Program-made: the position numbers and the translations under genes
Shown here: positions 25,729 through 32,575 of the stretch, piece after piece
Layout of the letters: the number at the start of each line of letters is the position of its first letter
How positions within the stretch are numbered: the first letter of the stretch is position 1
The notes under the pieces: generated by a model
What the model was told of the DNA's origin: nothing
What the model saw: the letters and a program-made list of their open reading frames with translations, nothing else
Databases searched by the model: none
NCBI GenBank assembly: GCA_049680625.1
Contig: JBAUID010000079.1
Coordinates: forward strand, 1 to 32,880
From: JAUIAI01 sp049680625
GTDB lineage: Bacteria; Pseudomonadota; Gammaproteobacteria; Burkholderiales; Burkholderiaceae_E
Length of the DNA: 32,880 bases
Direction: 5' to 3'

Positions 25729-26435
25729 GCGGATTGCGGATCCGACAACAGGCGGTAGCCGGCGCCACGAACCGTCACCAGGTAGCGGGGCTCAGAGGCG
25801 GTGGCTTCTATCTTGCGACGCAACTTCGCGATATGGATGTCAACCGTGCGGGTTTCCAACTCGAGGTCGGGTGAGTAACCCCATACGGTTGACAGTAACT
25901 CGTCGCGTGGTACTGGTCGGTGGGATTCTTTATCCAGGCATTTCAGAATCTCCATTTCCCGCCGGGTAAAGATCAGATCTTCGGTGCCTCTGCGTCCGCT
26001 TAGATTCAGGCAGTCAATACTGACGTCGCCAAACTGAATCGTGTGGGTCAAGGCAACGCGTTCAGCAGTTCGCCTGAGCACGGCCTGGATTCTGAGTACA
26101 AGCTGGGCAACCGAAAACGGTTTGGCGACATAATCGTCTGCCCCAAGGGTCAGACCGTGAATGATGTCTTCATCTGACGATTTGGCTGTCAACATGATAA
26201 TCGCCTGGTCTTTGTCTTTTTCTCGAATGGCGTTGCAGATTGCAAATCCGTCGATGCCGGGCAGCATCACGTCGAGCAGAATCAGATCAAACCGGCCGGT
26301 TAAAGATTTGTCCAGACCAGCCGGGCCGCTGTCGGCGGTATCGACGTCATAGCCGTGAAATATCAACACGTCAACGAGTCCGGTTCGGATCGCCGGCTCG
26401 TCTTCAACAACCAGAATACGTAGTTTTTCATTCAT
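25725..26435 (-). CDS. OmpR-family response regulator
   Basis: A 236-residue two-component transcription factor. The receiver domain has the acidic pair Glu11/Asp12, phosphorylatable Asp55 (LILLDVMLPG), Thr83 and Lys105 (YVAKPF). A winged-helix DNA-binding domain fills about 140-232 ('FTRREMEILKCLDKESHRPVPRDELLSTVWGY' and 'TRTVDIHIAKLRRKIE'). The ATG at 26433-26435 fits the family start (MNEKLRILVVEDE); the frame runs further up to 26573 without similarity. Its gene precedes and overlaps the kinase gene. A GTAAA-N6-GTAAA direct repeat 38-53 bases upstream suggests autoregulation. Confidence 0.94.
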   Translation of the reverse strand: MNEKLRILVVEDEPAIRTGLVDVLIFHGYDVDTADSGPAGLDKSLTGRFDLILLDVMLPGIDGFAICNAIREKDKDQAIIMLTAKSSDEDIIHGLTLGADDYVAKPFSVAQLVLRIQAVLRRTAERVALTHTIQFGDVSIDCLNLSGRRGTEDLIFTRREMEILKCLDKESHRPVPRDELLSTVWGYSPDLELETRTVDIHIAKLRRKIEATASEPRYLVTVRGAGYRLLSDPQSA

Positions 26436-26472
26436 CACGCCGCCACTATAACGGGGGCCTGCCAGCGGTTGG

Positions 26473-26488
26473 GTAAAAGTCGTGTAAA
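26473..26488 (+). promoter_or_regulatory. GTAAA-N6-GTAAA direct repeat near the regulator start
   Basis: GTAAA at 26473-26477 and 26484-26488 repeat with an 11-base period, about one DNA turn, as expected for tandem binding by an OmpR-family dimer. The motif resembles the CpxR box (GTAAA-N5-GTAAA), with one extra spacer base. Confidence 0.5.
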
Positions 26489-26531
26489 AACCGCTGTGAC
26501 GCGGCATTGGTGTGACATTCGTCGCATCGGA

Positions 26532-26547
26532 TGGCAGATTTTTTGCT
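26532..26547 (+). promoter_or_regulatory. Sigma-54-like -24/-12 element facing pspA
   Basis: TGGCAG, five bases, then TTGCT at 26532-26547 keeps the essential GG-N10-GC spacing of sigma-54 promoters (consensus TGGCAC-N5-TTGCW). It points toward the pspA-like gene 174 bases downstream. Psp operons of enterics are sigma-54 dependent through PspF. No PspF gene is visible here, so this is tentative. Confidence 0.35.
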
Positions 26548-26607
26548 TCGATTCCGCCAGACTGTTTCGTCAATGCCGTGTATCAACTGCGCGGTTTGTC
26601 GGCACCA

Positions 26608-26629
26608 GTTTACGTAAACATCACGTAAA
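26608..26629 (+). promoter_or_regulatory. GTAAA-N6-GTAAA direct repeat upstream of pspA, with overlapping palindrome
   Basis: GTAAA at 26614-26618 and 26625-26629 have the same 11-base period as the site at 26473. The first copy is also half of a perfect 12-bp palindrome GTTTACGTAAAC (26608-26619). The site lies 92 bases before the pspA-like start, suitable for activation by the neighbouring OmpR-family regulator. Confidence 0.5.
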
Positions 26630-26720
26630 AAATGGCCGCAAAGTTTTACGGCTTTGTGTCTGTTGTTGATGTTGCCTGCCACCTACAGTTTGCTCTTCAC
26701 CACTTAACGGAGAGACAAAC

Positions 26721-27260
26721 GTGGCACTGATTACTCGATTTTCCGCATTACTTCGGGCTGACGCCCATGCCGTTCTTGACCAGATAGAGGATCCGGTTGC
26801 GGTTTTGCGGCAGGCGGTACGCGACATGCAGGTTGAAAGCGAAGCGAGCGAGCAACGAGTGCGCGCTGTCCAGCAGCAGTTGAGCATACTCGAAGAGCGT
26901 TACTGCGAAGGGCTCCAGGCAGTCGAACGCCTGAACGGACAACTCGACGACGCGCTCGACGCCGGCCGAGACGACCTGGCCCGTGGTGTGATTCGGCATC
27001 GTTTGCAGCAGGAGATGCTCAACGAATCGGTCGATCGCCAGATAAGTCGTCAGCGCGAGTCTCTTTCCGCTGCGCGCGAGCAACATCGGGAGCAGAGCAG
27101 TCAGCTGGAGAACATGCAGCAGAAACTGCGCATTTTTGGTCGCAACGACGGGCCATGCCGGGCAAGCGTGCCGATTGCCGATCCCGCACCGGTGGTGGTT
27201 ACGGAAGACCGGGTAGAGCTTGAGCTGGTTCGTCTGAAGAAAGAGAGGGGGCAGTCATGA
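26721..27260 (+). CDS. pspA: PspA/IM30-family membrane-stress protein
   Basis: A 179-residue coiled-coil protein, shorter than the usual 220 or so of PspA, that probably coats and stabilises the stressed inner membrane as an ESCRT-III-like polymer. The amphipathic start (MALITRFSALLRADAHAVLDQIEDPVAVL) matches the PspA pattern of helix 0 followed by the Glu-Asp-Pro turn. Long heptad helices follow to about residue 140, then a flexible Pro-containing tail. The GTG start has a good ribosome site (GGAGAG). It overlaps the next gene by four bases (ATGA) and is divergent from the two-component genes. Confidence 0.88.
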   Translation: MALITRFSALLRADAHAVLDQIEDPVAVLRQAVRDMQVESEASEQRVRAVQQQLSILEERYCEGLQAVERLNGQLDDALDAGRDDLARGVIRHRLQQEMLNESVDRQISRQRESLSAAREQHREQSSQLENMQQKLRIFGRNDGPCRASVPIADPAPVVVTEDRVELELVRLKKERGQS

Positions 27261-27907
27261 ATGCCGGCGCTTTTCCCGTGGATCATCGTTTCCACGTTGC
27301 ATTTTCTGAACGCGTTGTTGTTGCCCTGGCGCTCGGCATTGTTGGCAGCGTTGTGTACGGCAGCCTGAGATTCTTATTCGGATTTCAGACCATGATGCTG
27401 CTGGCCAGTTTGCTCGCAACAATATACGTCGGTTGGTTGCTACTTCGCTCGCCGGTTCGTACCGGGCGTCTGGTCACCGGTTCTGCCTGGTTACTCGCTG
27501 TTGTCGCCATGCTCTTGATCAACCTGCCATTGGCCTTTCACCTGATGGCGTTGGCCGCAATGGTCTGGCTGATCCGGGCTTTGTATTGCTATAGCGGCAT
27601 TTTGTCGGCGCTCGCTGACGCGCTGGTGGTGTTGTTCGCAATGCTGGCGGGCGTGTGGGCTTACTTCGAAACCGGTAGCCCGTTTCTTGGCTGTTGGAGC
27701 ACTTTCCTGGTGTTAACAGTTTTTGTTCATCTGCCAAGCCGATCGCAACTGGCTGGATGGCTGGGTAGCACACGCTCGGCGGCGGGCGCGCAAGGCCGCG
27801 CCGCACCACCTCAGCCCGACGATACGACCGGTTTCAGTACCCGATTTGAGCGTGCCCGGCGCGCGGCCGAAAGCGCAGTTGAAAAGCTGAGCGCAACGGT
27901 GGGCTGA
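27257..27907 (+). CDS. Multi-pass membrane protein of unknown function, coupled to pspA
   Basis: A 216-residue protein with about five or six membrane helices in residues 18-155 and a polar, probably cytosolic tail that ends in an amphipathic helix (RFERARRAAESAVEKL). I do not recognise a named family. The start overlaps the pspA-like stop by four bases, so the two proteins are made together. By analogy with PspB/PspC it could be the membrane partner that recruits the PspA-like coat, but it lacks clear PspC similarity. Confidence 0.78.
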   Translation: MNAGAFPVDHRFHVAFSERVVVALALGIVGSVVYGSLRFLFGFQTMMLLASLLATIYVGWLLLRSPVRTGRLVTGSAWLLAVVAMLLINLPLAFHLMALAAMVWLIRALYCYSGILSALADALVVLFAMLAGVWAYFETGSPFLGCWSTFLVLTVFVHLPSRSQLAGWLGSTRSAAGAQGRAAPPQPDDTTGFSTRFERARRAAESAVEKLSATVG

Positions 27908-27920
27908 AATCCAATGCGCT

Positions 27921-27938
27921 GGCGCGGCCGCCCGCGCC
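27921..27938 (+). terminator. GC-rich hairpin after the pspA-coupled gene
   Basis: GGCGCGG (27921-27927), a four-base loop, and CCGCGCC (27932-27938) form a 7-bp stem 13 bases after the stop. No T-run follows, so termination may be partial, leaving the von Willebrand gene possibly in the same operon. Confidence 0.4.
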
Positions 27939-28041
27939 GGCGTCTGCCCGGCTGGACATCAAACGTATTTATTGGTTTTTAACTTCTACCTCGTATTCCG
28001 AATATCTGACGCAATACACATCAATACACATGGAGAATTCA

Positions 28042-29325
28042 ATGAAAACACTGTTACTGGCAAGCGGTTTATTCGTGGCAACAGCAATGGGCGTGGTTTA
28101 CTACGACGACCTGGTGGCAGCCACCCGCCCACCGGTGAAAGAGGCCGGTCCGACTCTGCCGACTCTGCCGACCCCGACCCCGACCCCAACGCCGATGCCG
28201 ACCCCAGTGCGCCTGCCAGCCACCGACCCAAGTCAAAGCGTCATCAATGCGGCCAGCCACAGTCCGCGCATCGACCTGGTGTTTGCGCTGGATACCACCG
28301 GCAGCATGTCGGGCATGATCAATGCAGCCAAAGAGAAAATCTGGTCAATCGCATCGACGATGGCCAACGCCCAGGTGGCACCAATCATCAGAGTGGGTTT
28401 GGTTGCTTATCGCGACCGCGGTGATGCCTACATTACCCGCATGGTCGACTTAACCGATGATCTGGATGCGATGTACGCTGCACTCATGCAGTTTCAGGCA
28501 AGTGGCGGTGGTGATGGGCCGGAAAGTGTCAATCAGGCATTGCACGAAGCTGTCAACAAGATGTCCTGGGCCCAGGAAGACAATACTTATAAGGTTGTTT
28601 TTCTGGTCGGTGATGCACCCCCGCATATGGACTACGACAACGATGTTCCATATCCAGAGACCATTGCCCTCGCTAATAAGCGCGGCATTGTGATCAACAC
28701 GATTCAATGTGGAACCAGCAGCCCTGCAAAACGTGACTGGCAGAAAATTGCCAGCCTCAGCCAGGGGCAGTACTTTCAAGTTGGCCAATCTGGCAACGCT
28801 GTCGCCATCGCAACGCCGTATGACCAGCCGATGGCCCGCCTGGCCCGAGCGCTGGATGACACCAGGCTGGCTTACGGTTCACGCAAAGAGCGCGCAGTTG
28901 TTGAAGAAAAACGGTCTCGGGTCAACGAGGTCATGAGTGCAGCGCCAGCCGCGTCTGCAGCGCGACGTGCCGCGTTTAATGCATCGGTCAGTGGCAAGGC
29001 AAATCTGCTTGGTGATAAAGACCTTGTGGCTGATGTACAAAGCGGGGCGATTGACATCGCGGCGGTGCGCAAAGATCACCTGCCTGCCGAACTCCGGGAT
29101 TTGCGCACAGACGAGGCCCGGGCGGTGCTTCAAAAACGGGCGCAGAAGCGTCAGTCGATAGAAAAGGAAATTCAACAACTGTCGGCGCAGCGCCAGGCAT
29201 TTATCCGGGACCAACTCACGACTACCGGGTCGAGTGATTCGCTGGACGATAAAATCTTTGCGACCGTCCGCGCTCAGGCGGCGGGTAAGGGTTTACGCTA
29301 CGAGGCTGTTCAACCGCAGTACTGA
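28042..29325 (+). CDS. Exported von Willebrand factor A domain protein
   Basis: A 427-residue protein. The N-terminus (MKTLLLASGLFVATAMG) is a signal peptide or membrane anchor. A Pro/Thr linker (residues about 37-60) follows, then a VWA domain from about 78 to 270. The metal site is DTTGSMSGM (Asp84), with later MIDAS residues in 'VGLVAYRDRGD' and 'FLVGDAPPHMDYDND'. The C-terminal third is helical and charged, with a coiled-coil-like 'RAQKRQSIEKEIQQLSAQRQ' part. VWA domains mediate metal-dependent protein contacts. The ATG at 28042 is chosen over the one at 28030 because GGAG lies nine bases ahead of it. It follows the pspA pair by 134 bases on the same strand. Confidence 0.9.
   Translation: MKTLLLASGLFVATAMGVVYYDDLVAATRPPVKEAGPTLPTLPTPTPTPTPMPTPVRLPATDPSQSVINAASHSPRIDLVFALDTTGSMSGMINAAKEKIWSIASTMANAQVAPIIRVGLVAYRDRGDAYITRMVDLTDDLDAMYAALMQFQASGGGDGPESVNQALHEAVNKMSWAQEDNTYKVVFLVGDAPPHMDYDNDVPYPETIALANKRGIVINTIQCGTSSPAKRDWQKIASLSQGQYFQVGQSGNAVAIATPYDQPMARLARALDDTRLAYGSRKERAVVEEKRSRVNEVMSAAPAASAARRAAFNASVSGKANLLGDKDLVADVQSGAIDIAAVRKDHLPAELRDLRTDEARAVLQKRAQKRQSIEKEIQQLSAQRQAFIRDQLTTTGSSDSLDDKIFATVRAQAAGKGLRYEAVQPQY
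28149..28206 (+). repeat. CCGACY/CCCCGA-type short repeat coding a Pro/Thr linker
   Basis: A run of imperfect hexamers (CCGACTCTG twice, then CCGACC-like units) encodes the alternating Pro-Thr linker between the signal region and the VWA domain. The unit length keeps the frame, so copy number could vary linker length. Confidence 0.7.
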
Positions 29326-29380
29326 GTACGTGGCGTACCTGGAGTAGCCGCTGACGGATTGGCCGGAAGGGCCGCTCGCT

Positions 29381-29412
29381 CAAGAGGGCTAACCTGCGGG
29401 TTAGCCCTCTTG
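29381..29412 (+). terminator. Strong hairpin downstream of the VWA gene
   Basis: CAAGAGGGCTAACC (29381-29394) and GGTTAGCCCTCTTG (29399-29412) form a perfect 14-bp stem with a four-base loop TGCG, 56 bases after the stop. No T-run follows. It separates the stress operon from the sigma-factor genes and works equally on either strand. Confidence 0.75.
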
Positions 29413-29417
29413 GCTCG

Positions 29418-29439
29418 TTGAGCGACCCAAATCGCTCAA
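29418..29439 (+). other. Second hairpin preceding the sigma-factor gene
   Basis: TTGAGCGA (29418-29425) and TCGCTCAA (29432-29439) pair perfectly over 8 bp around a CCCAAA loop, five bases after the first hairpin. An alternative stem, CCAAA (29427-29431) with TTTGG (29440-29444), competes with it, so the leader could switch. Confidence 0.55.
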
Positions 29440-29503
29440 TTTGGCTGATTTTGGGTCTTACCAGTTAGACTTGAACCTTTCCGGTTTTCCAGACGACTCA
29501 ATC

Positions 29504-30076
29504 ATGACCAAACCCGCGGATCTGACCCCTGAGGCGGTAACAGCCGTTCTCGACAGAATAGCGGGCAAGGACGAATCGGCTCTGCGAGAGTTGCATGATG
29601 TCTACTCACGACGGATATTTCTGTTTGCAATGTCCCGACTGCGTGATGAAGAGGCGGCACAAACCGTGATGATTGATACTCTGTATGAGGTATGGAAAAA
29701 GCCTGACGGGTTCCGGGGGGAGTCCCGGTTTTCAACCTGGCTTCTTGGTATCGCCAAATACAAGATATTGAGCACGCTGCGGGCCGCATCTCAGTCAGCG
29801 CACGAAGATATCGACGATTATGCTGACCGGATCGAAGATCCGAATGCCAATATCGAAGCAGACATGGAGGCAGCAGAGCATGGCCGGTTCCTGCGCGAGT
29901 GTATTGACGCACTGAACGATGCGCAGCGTGAATGCGTGCAACTGGTTTATTTTGACGGCCTGGCTCTTGGCGAAATTGCTGATATCCAGGGGGTGCCCCA
30001 GGGCACAGTCAAAACCCGCCTGTTTCATGCCCGTAAGAATCTGACCACCTGCGTGCAGGACAAGGTCAACGCGTGA
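29504..30076 (+). CDS. ECF-type RNA polymerase sigma factor
   Basis: A 190-residue sigma-70 family factor with only regions 2 and 4. Region 2 (about 22-90) has 'LRELHDVYSRRIFLFAMSRLRDEEAAQTVMIDTLYEVW' and 'RGESRFSTWLLGIAKYKILSTLR', the -10 recognition and core-binding helices. Region 4 (about 135-185) ends 'FDGLALGEIADIQGVPQGTVKTRLFHARKNL', the -35 recognition helix-turn-helix. The ATG at 29504 fits the domain; a TTG at 29441 falls in the hairpins. The anti-sigma-like gene follows by 24 bases. Their pairing implies that the caspase and repeat-protein genes downstream are in its regulon. Confidence 0.94.
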   Translation: MTKPADLTPEAVTAVLDRIAGKDESALRELHDVYSRRIFLFAMSRLRDEEAAQTVMIDTLYEVWKKPDGFRGESRFSTWLLGIAKYKILSTLRAASQSAHEDIDDYADRIEDPNANIEADMEAAEHGRFLRECIDALNDAQRECVQLVYFDGLALGEIADIQGVPQGTVKTRLFHARKNLTTCVQDKVNA

Positions 30077-30100
30077 TGCCCTGGCATCCGGGAAACCACC

Positions 30101-30781
30101 ATGACAATTGAACAAACCACTCCAATCGATCGCGACGCTGACCGCCTTGCTGAGCTGATGCCCTGGTACCACAACAACACCTTGAGCGCCCAAGACCGGG
30201 TATGGGTGGAAAGCCAGTTGGCCTCAGATCCGCAGGCGGGGGCAATGCTTGCCTTCGACCAGCGGATTGATGCCGCATTGCAAAGTCGCGCCGCTGAAGT
30301 GCCGGCCGATCTGGGCTGGGAAAAACTGATTCAGCGGGTGCGCATTGACGCGGCTCCGGCAAGTTCGTCGACCCAACAATATTCAACCAGCGGGTCATTA
30401 ATTTCCTGGCTGGGTTCCTTGTTGACTCCCCGGGTTGGTATGGCGATGGCCGTCTTGCTGGCGGTACAGACTCTGGGCATCGGTTTTCTGGTGAATGATC
30501 GCGCGGGGCATCCGGCGCCTTCAGAGTATCGTTCTGTTGGCGGCCTGGCACCACATCCGGTGATTCGCGGCGTGTTTGCCGATACTGCAACAACCGAGCA
30601 GGTACGGGACTTGTTGCTGGAGCAGGGGCTGACTATTGTTGACGGGCCGAACCAACTTGGCGAATACCAGTTAATTGCGGCTCAGCCAGACCTCAAAGTT
30701 GTTGCCGAACGCCTGAAGAGTGCCGGCTTACTGACCCGCTACGCGATCGACCAGCGCGTCATGATCCGGCCTGCCCAATAA
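30101..30781 (+). CDS. Single-pass membrane anti-sigma-like protein, cysteine-free
   Basis: A 226-residue protein placed directly after an ECF sigma gene. The N-terminal 80 residues are helical and resemble the anti-sigma domain ('DRLAELMPWYHNNTLSAQDRVWVESQLASDP', a pattern seen in zinc-finger anti-sigma proteins), but the chain has no cysteine, so the His-x3-Cys-x2-Cys zinc site is missing. One membrane helix spans about 111-131. The outer 90 residues form a small alpha/beta domain ('VRDLLLEQGLTIVDGP', 'LKVVAERLKSAGLL'). It probably holds the sigma factor at the membrane. The caspase-like gene follows by 14 bases. Confidence 0.82.
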   Translation: MTIEQTTPIDRDADRLAELMPWYHNNTLSAQDRVWVESQLASDPQAGAMLAFDQRIDAALQSRAAEVPADLGWEKLIQRVRIDAAPASSSTQQYSTSGSLISWLGSLLTPRVGMAMAVLLAVQTLGIGFLVNDRAGHPAPSEYRSVGGLAPHPVIRGVFADTATTEQVRDLLLEQGLTIVDGPNQLGEYQLIAAQPDLKVVAERLKSAGLLTRYAIDQRVMIRPAQ

Positions 30782-30795
30782 TTCAGGAGCCAGTC

Positions 30796-31647
30796 ATGAA
30801 ACGCGGAACTCCGAATCGTTCGCGGCGCGGAATGCTGCTGGCCGTATCGGCCGGTGCTTTGCTACTTGCCGGCCTGCCGGGTCGCTCGGTAATGGCTGCC
30901 AAAGATCCAACCCTGGCCCGGCGCAGCGCCCTGGTTATCGGCAATGCGGCATACACCGATGCCCCGTTGCGCAACCCGATTAACGACGCTCGCCTGGTAT
31001 CTGAGACGCTTGTCGAAATTGGCTTTGATGTCTATTTGCTCGAAGATGGCTCAATGAGGGACATGCTTGGCAGTTTGCGGCGTTGGTTGCAAACCAGCGC
31101 CAATGCCGAAGTCCGGGCGTTTTACTTTGCAGGCCACGGCACCCAATACAAAGGCGGTAACTACCTGGTGCCCGTGGATATGGCGATTCGGGCAGAAAGT
31201 GAGATCACTCGCCACGCTGTTGCTCTGTCCAGTATTGTCGACACCTTATCGGCCCAGGAAAAAGGCGTTAATTTTGTCTTTGTTGATGCCTGCCGCACCG
31301 ACCCGTCAGCGCTGCTGAAGAACGCACCGCTGACCCGCGGCATCGACGATCCTTTCCGGCCGGGTTTCCAGCCGACAGAAGCGCCGCGCGGTACCGTGGT
31401 GGCGTATTCCACTTCGCCCGGTTCATTGGCAGCCGACGGCAAAGCAGGTCGCAACAGCGTGTTTTCACAAGCCCTGGCAACCTATCTAAAGGAGCCGGGC
31501 CTGCCGGTTGAAACGATGTTCAAGCGTATTCGAGTGTCTGTGATGCGGGCAACCCGAAATACGCAGGTGCCCTGGGAGTCCAGTTCGCTGGTGGGCGACT
31601 TTTGTTTCAGCCCTGGTGAGAAAGGTAGTTGCGGCTACCGTCGCTAG
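30796..31647 (+). CDS. Exported caspase-like cysteine protease (peptidase C14 family)
   Basis: A 283-residue protein. The N-terminus (SRRGML, a hydrophobic stretch, then MAA) is a signal, possibly Tat type because of the Arg pair. The p20-like domain starts at RRSALVIGNAAYTDAPLRNPINDA. The catalytic dyad is intact: His114 in FYFAGHGTQ and Cys166 in FVFVDACRTDP. 'VVAYSTSPGSLAADG' lines the substrate pocket. Family members cut after Arg or Asp; this specificity is not evident by eye. The start has an AGGAG site. It is the third gene of the sigma/anti-sigma string. Export places the protease in the periplasm or at the surface. Confidence 0.93.
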   Translation: MKRGTPNRSRRGMLLAVSAGALLLAGLPGRSVMAAKDPTLARRSALVIGNAAYTDAPLRNPINDARLVSETLVEIGFDVYLLEDGSMRDMLGSLRRWLQTSANAEVRAFYFAGHGTQYKGGNYLVPVDMAIRAESEITRHAVALSSIVDTLSAQEKGVNFVFVDACRTDPSALLKNAPLTRGIDDPFRPGFQPTEAPRGTVVAYSTSPGSLAADGKAGRNSVFSQALATYLKEPGLPVETMFKRIRVSVMRATRNTQVPWESSSLVGDFCFSPGEKGSCGYRR

Positions 31648-31706
31648 GTTGGTCGGCGCCTTTTGAACCGCTAAATAAACCTTCGCGGCCGCAAAATGAA
31701 CCTTTG

Positions 31707-31736
31707 CTGCTTATAACGCGACTGAGTTATAAGCAG
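31707..31736 (+). terminator. Hairpin between the caspase-like and repeat-protein genes
   Basis: CTGCTTATAAC (31707-31717) and GTTATAAGCAG (31726-31736) form a perfect 11-bp stem with an 8-base loop. No T-run follows, so it may be an attenuator, an mRNA stabiliser or an operator. Just before it, two similar segments (AAACCTTCGCGGC and GAACCTTTGCTGC) repeat. Confidence 0.55.
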
Positions 31737-31788
31737 AACTCGTCACCCGGTTGGTGAGCCCGAGGCTGTCCGATCAACTGGAACTCAA

Positions 31789-32337
31789 ATGCAATATTCG
31801 GCATTCATTGTCACCTGCACGGTGGCCATCATATTCGCCTCCGCTGGCCAGGCCCAGCAATCGACGGTGACCTTGAAAAACACATCTCAGTCACAGACTG
31901 GTGCTGCTTCGGGCGCGCGCCAGAAGGCGGCAATTGGGTCGGTATCGGGCAAAGGCCGGTCTTCTGTCAATGCTGCTGGCCTGCGCCAGCGGCAGGGTGC
32001 CACTAAGAACAGTGAGCAATCCGCCCGCATTGGTAACATCAAAGGCAGTGGCACGGCCAGGGTCTGGGCAAGGCGATTGTCGCAGTCTCAAAGCGGCGGT
32101 CGGAACAATCGCCAGAATATGCGGATCGGTAACGTGAGCGGTTCCGGCAGCGCCCAGGTTTTTGCAGATTTTGTCCGCCAGATGCAGTCCGGGGGCAGCA
32201 ACAATATCCAGGAGCTGAGCGTCGGCAATGTACAGGGGCGCGGGACTACATACGTCATCATCAAAGATTTTGAACAATCGCAAAGTGGCAGCAGTGGTGC
32301 AGGGCAGTCAATGTCAGTCAGTGGCGCGTCTGACTGA
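31789..32337 (+). CDS. Secreted protein with 32-residue Gln/Gly/Asn repeats, curlin-like
   Basis: A 182-residue protein with a signal peptide (MQYSAF, a hydrophobic core, then SAGQAQ, cleavage near 22). The rest is about 4.5 copies of a 32-residue unit of pattern (hydrophobic)-x-QxQSGGxNNxQ-x3-IGNV-x-GSG-x-A-x-V-x-A. Copies 2-4 are exactly 32 long; copy 1 has one extra residue and the last is partial. The Gln, Gly and Asn spacing recalls curlin repeats of CsgA/CsgB, which form extracellular amyloid, but this unit is longer and the family is not one I can name. A GGAAC sequence stands just ahead of the ATG. Confidence 0.85.
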   Translation: MQYSAFIVTCTVAIIFASAGQAQQSTVTLKNTSQSQTGAASGARQKAAIGSVSGKGRSSVNAAGLRQRQGATKNSEQSARIGNIKGSGTARVWARRLSQSQSGGRNNRQNMRIGNVSGSGSAQVFADFVRQMQSGGSNNIQELSVGNVQGRGTTYVIIKDFEQSQSGSSGAGQSMSVSGASD

Positions 32338-32357
32338 TTCCTTTCGCATAAAAAAAT

Positions 32358-32395
32358 AATGCGCGACGGCAGTAGCTATCGCGCATTGTTATTTT
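32358..32395 (+). terminator. Rho-independent terminator after the repeat-protein gene
   Basis: AATGCGCGA (32358-32366) and TCGCGCATT (32379-32387) form a 9-bp stem with a 12-base loop. It is followed by GTTATTTT and preceded by an A-run, so it could stop transcription from both directions. It lies 20 bases after the stop codon. Confidence 0.8.
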
Positions 32396-32537
32396 GTTGG
32401 CGGTGCGCGTGAGATTGGAATTCACAACGGGTTCATTGAGTAGACACGATACTTTTTGCACGTTCGGGTTATTTCGATATCCGATATGACTAACCGGTTT
32501 AGTCACTGTCTCTGAAGGACAAATTCAGGCATAAAGC

Positions 32538-32575
32538 CTCTAAGCCGCATATGTTCCTATTCATCCGGCTTAGAG
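32538..32575. other. Perfect 10-bp hairpin in the long intergenic region
   Basis: CTCTAAGCCG (32538-32547) and CGGCTTAGAG (32566-32575) pair perfectly around an 18-base loop. No T-run follows directly. It is a candidate leader element or small-RNA structure. Confidence 0.5.
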
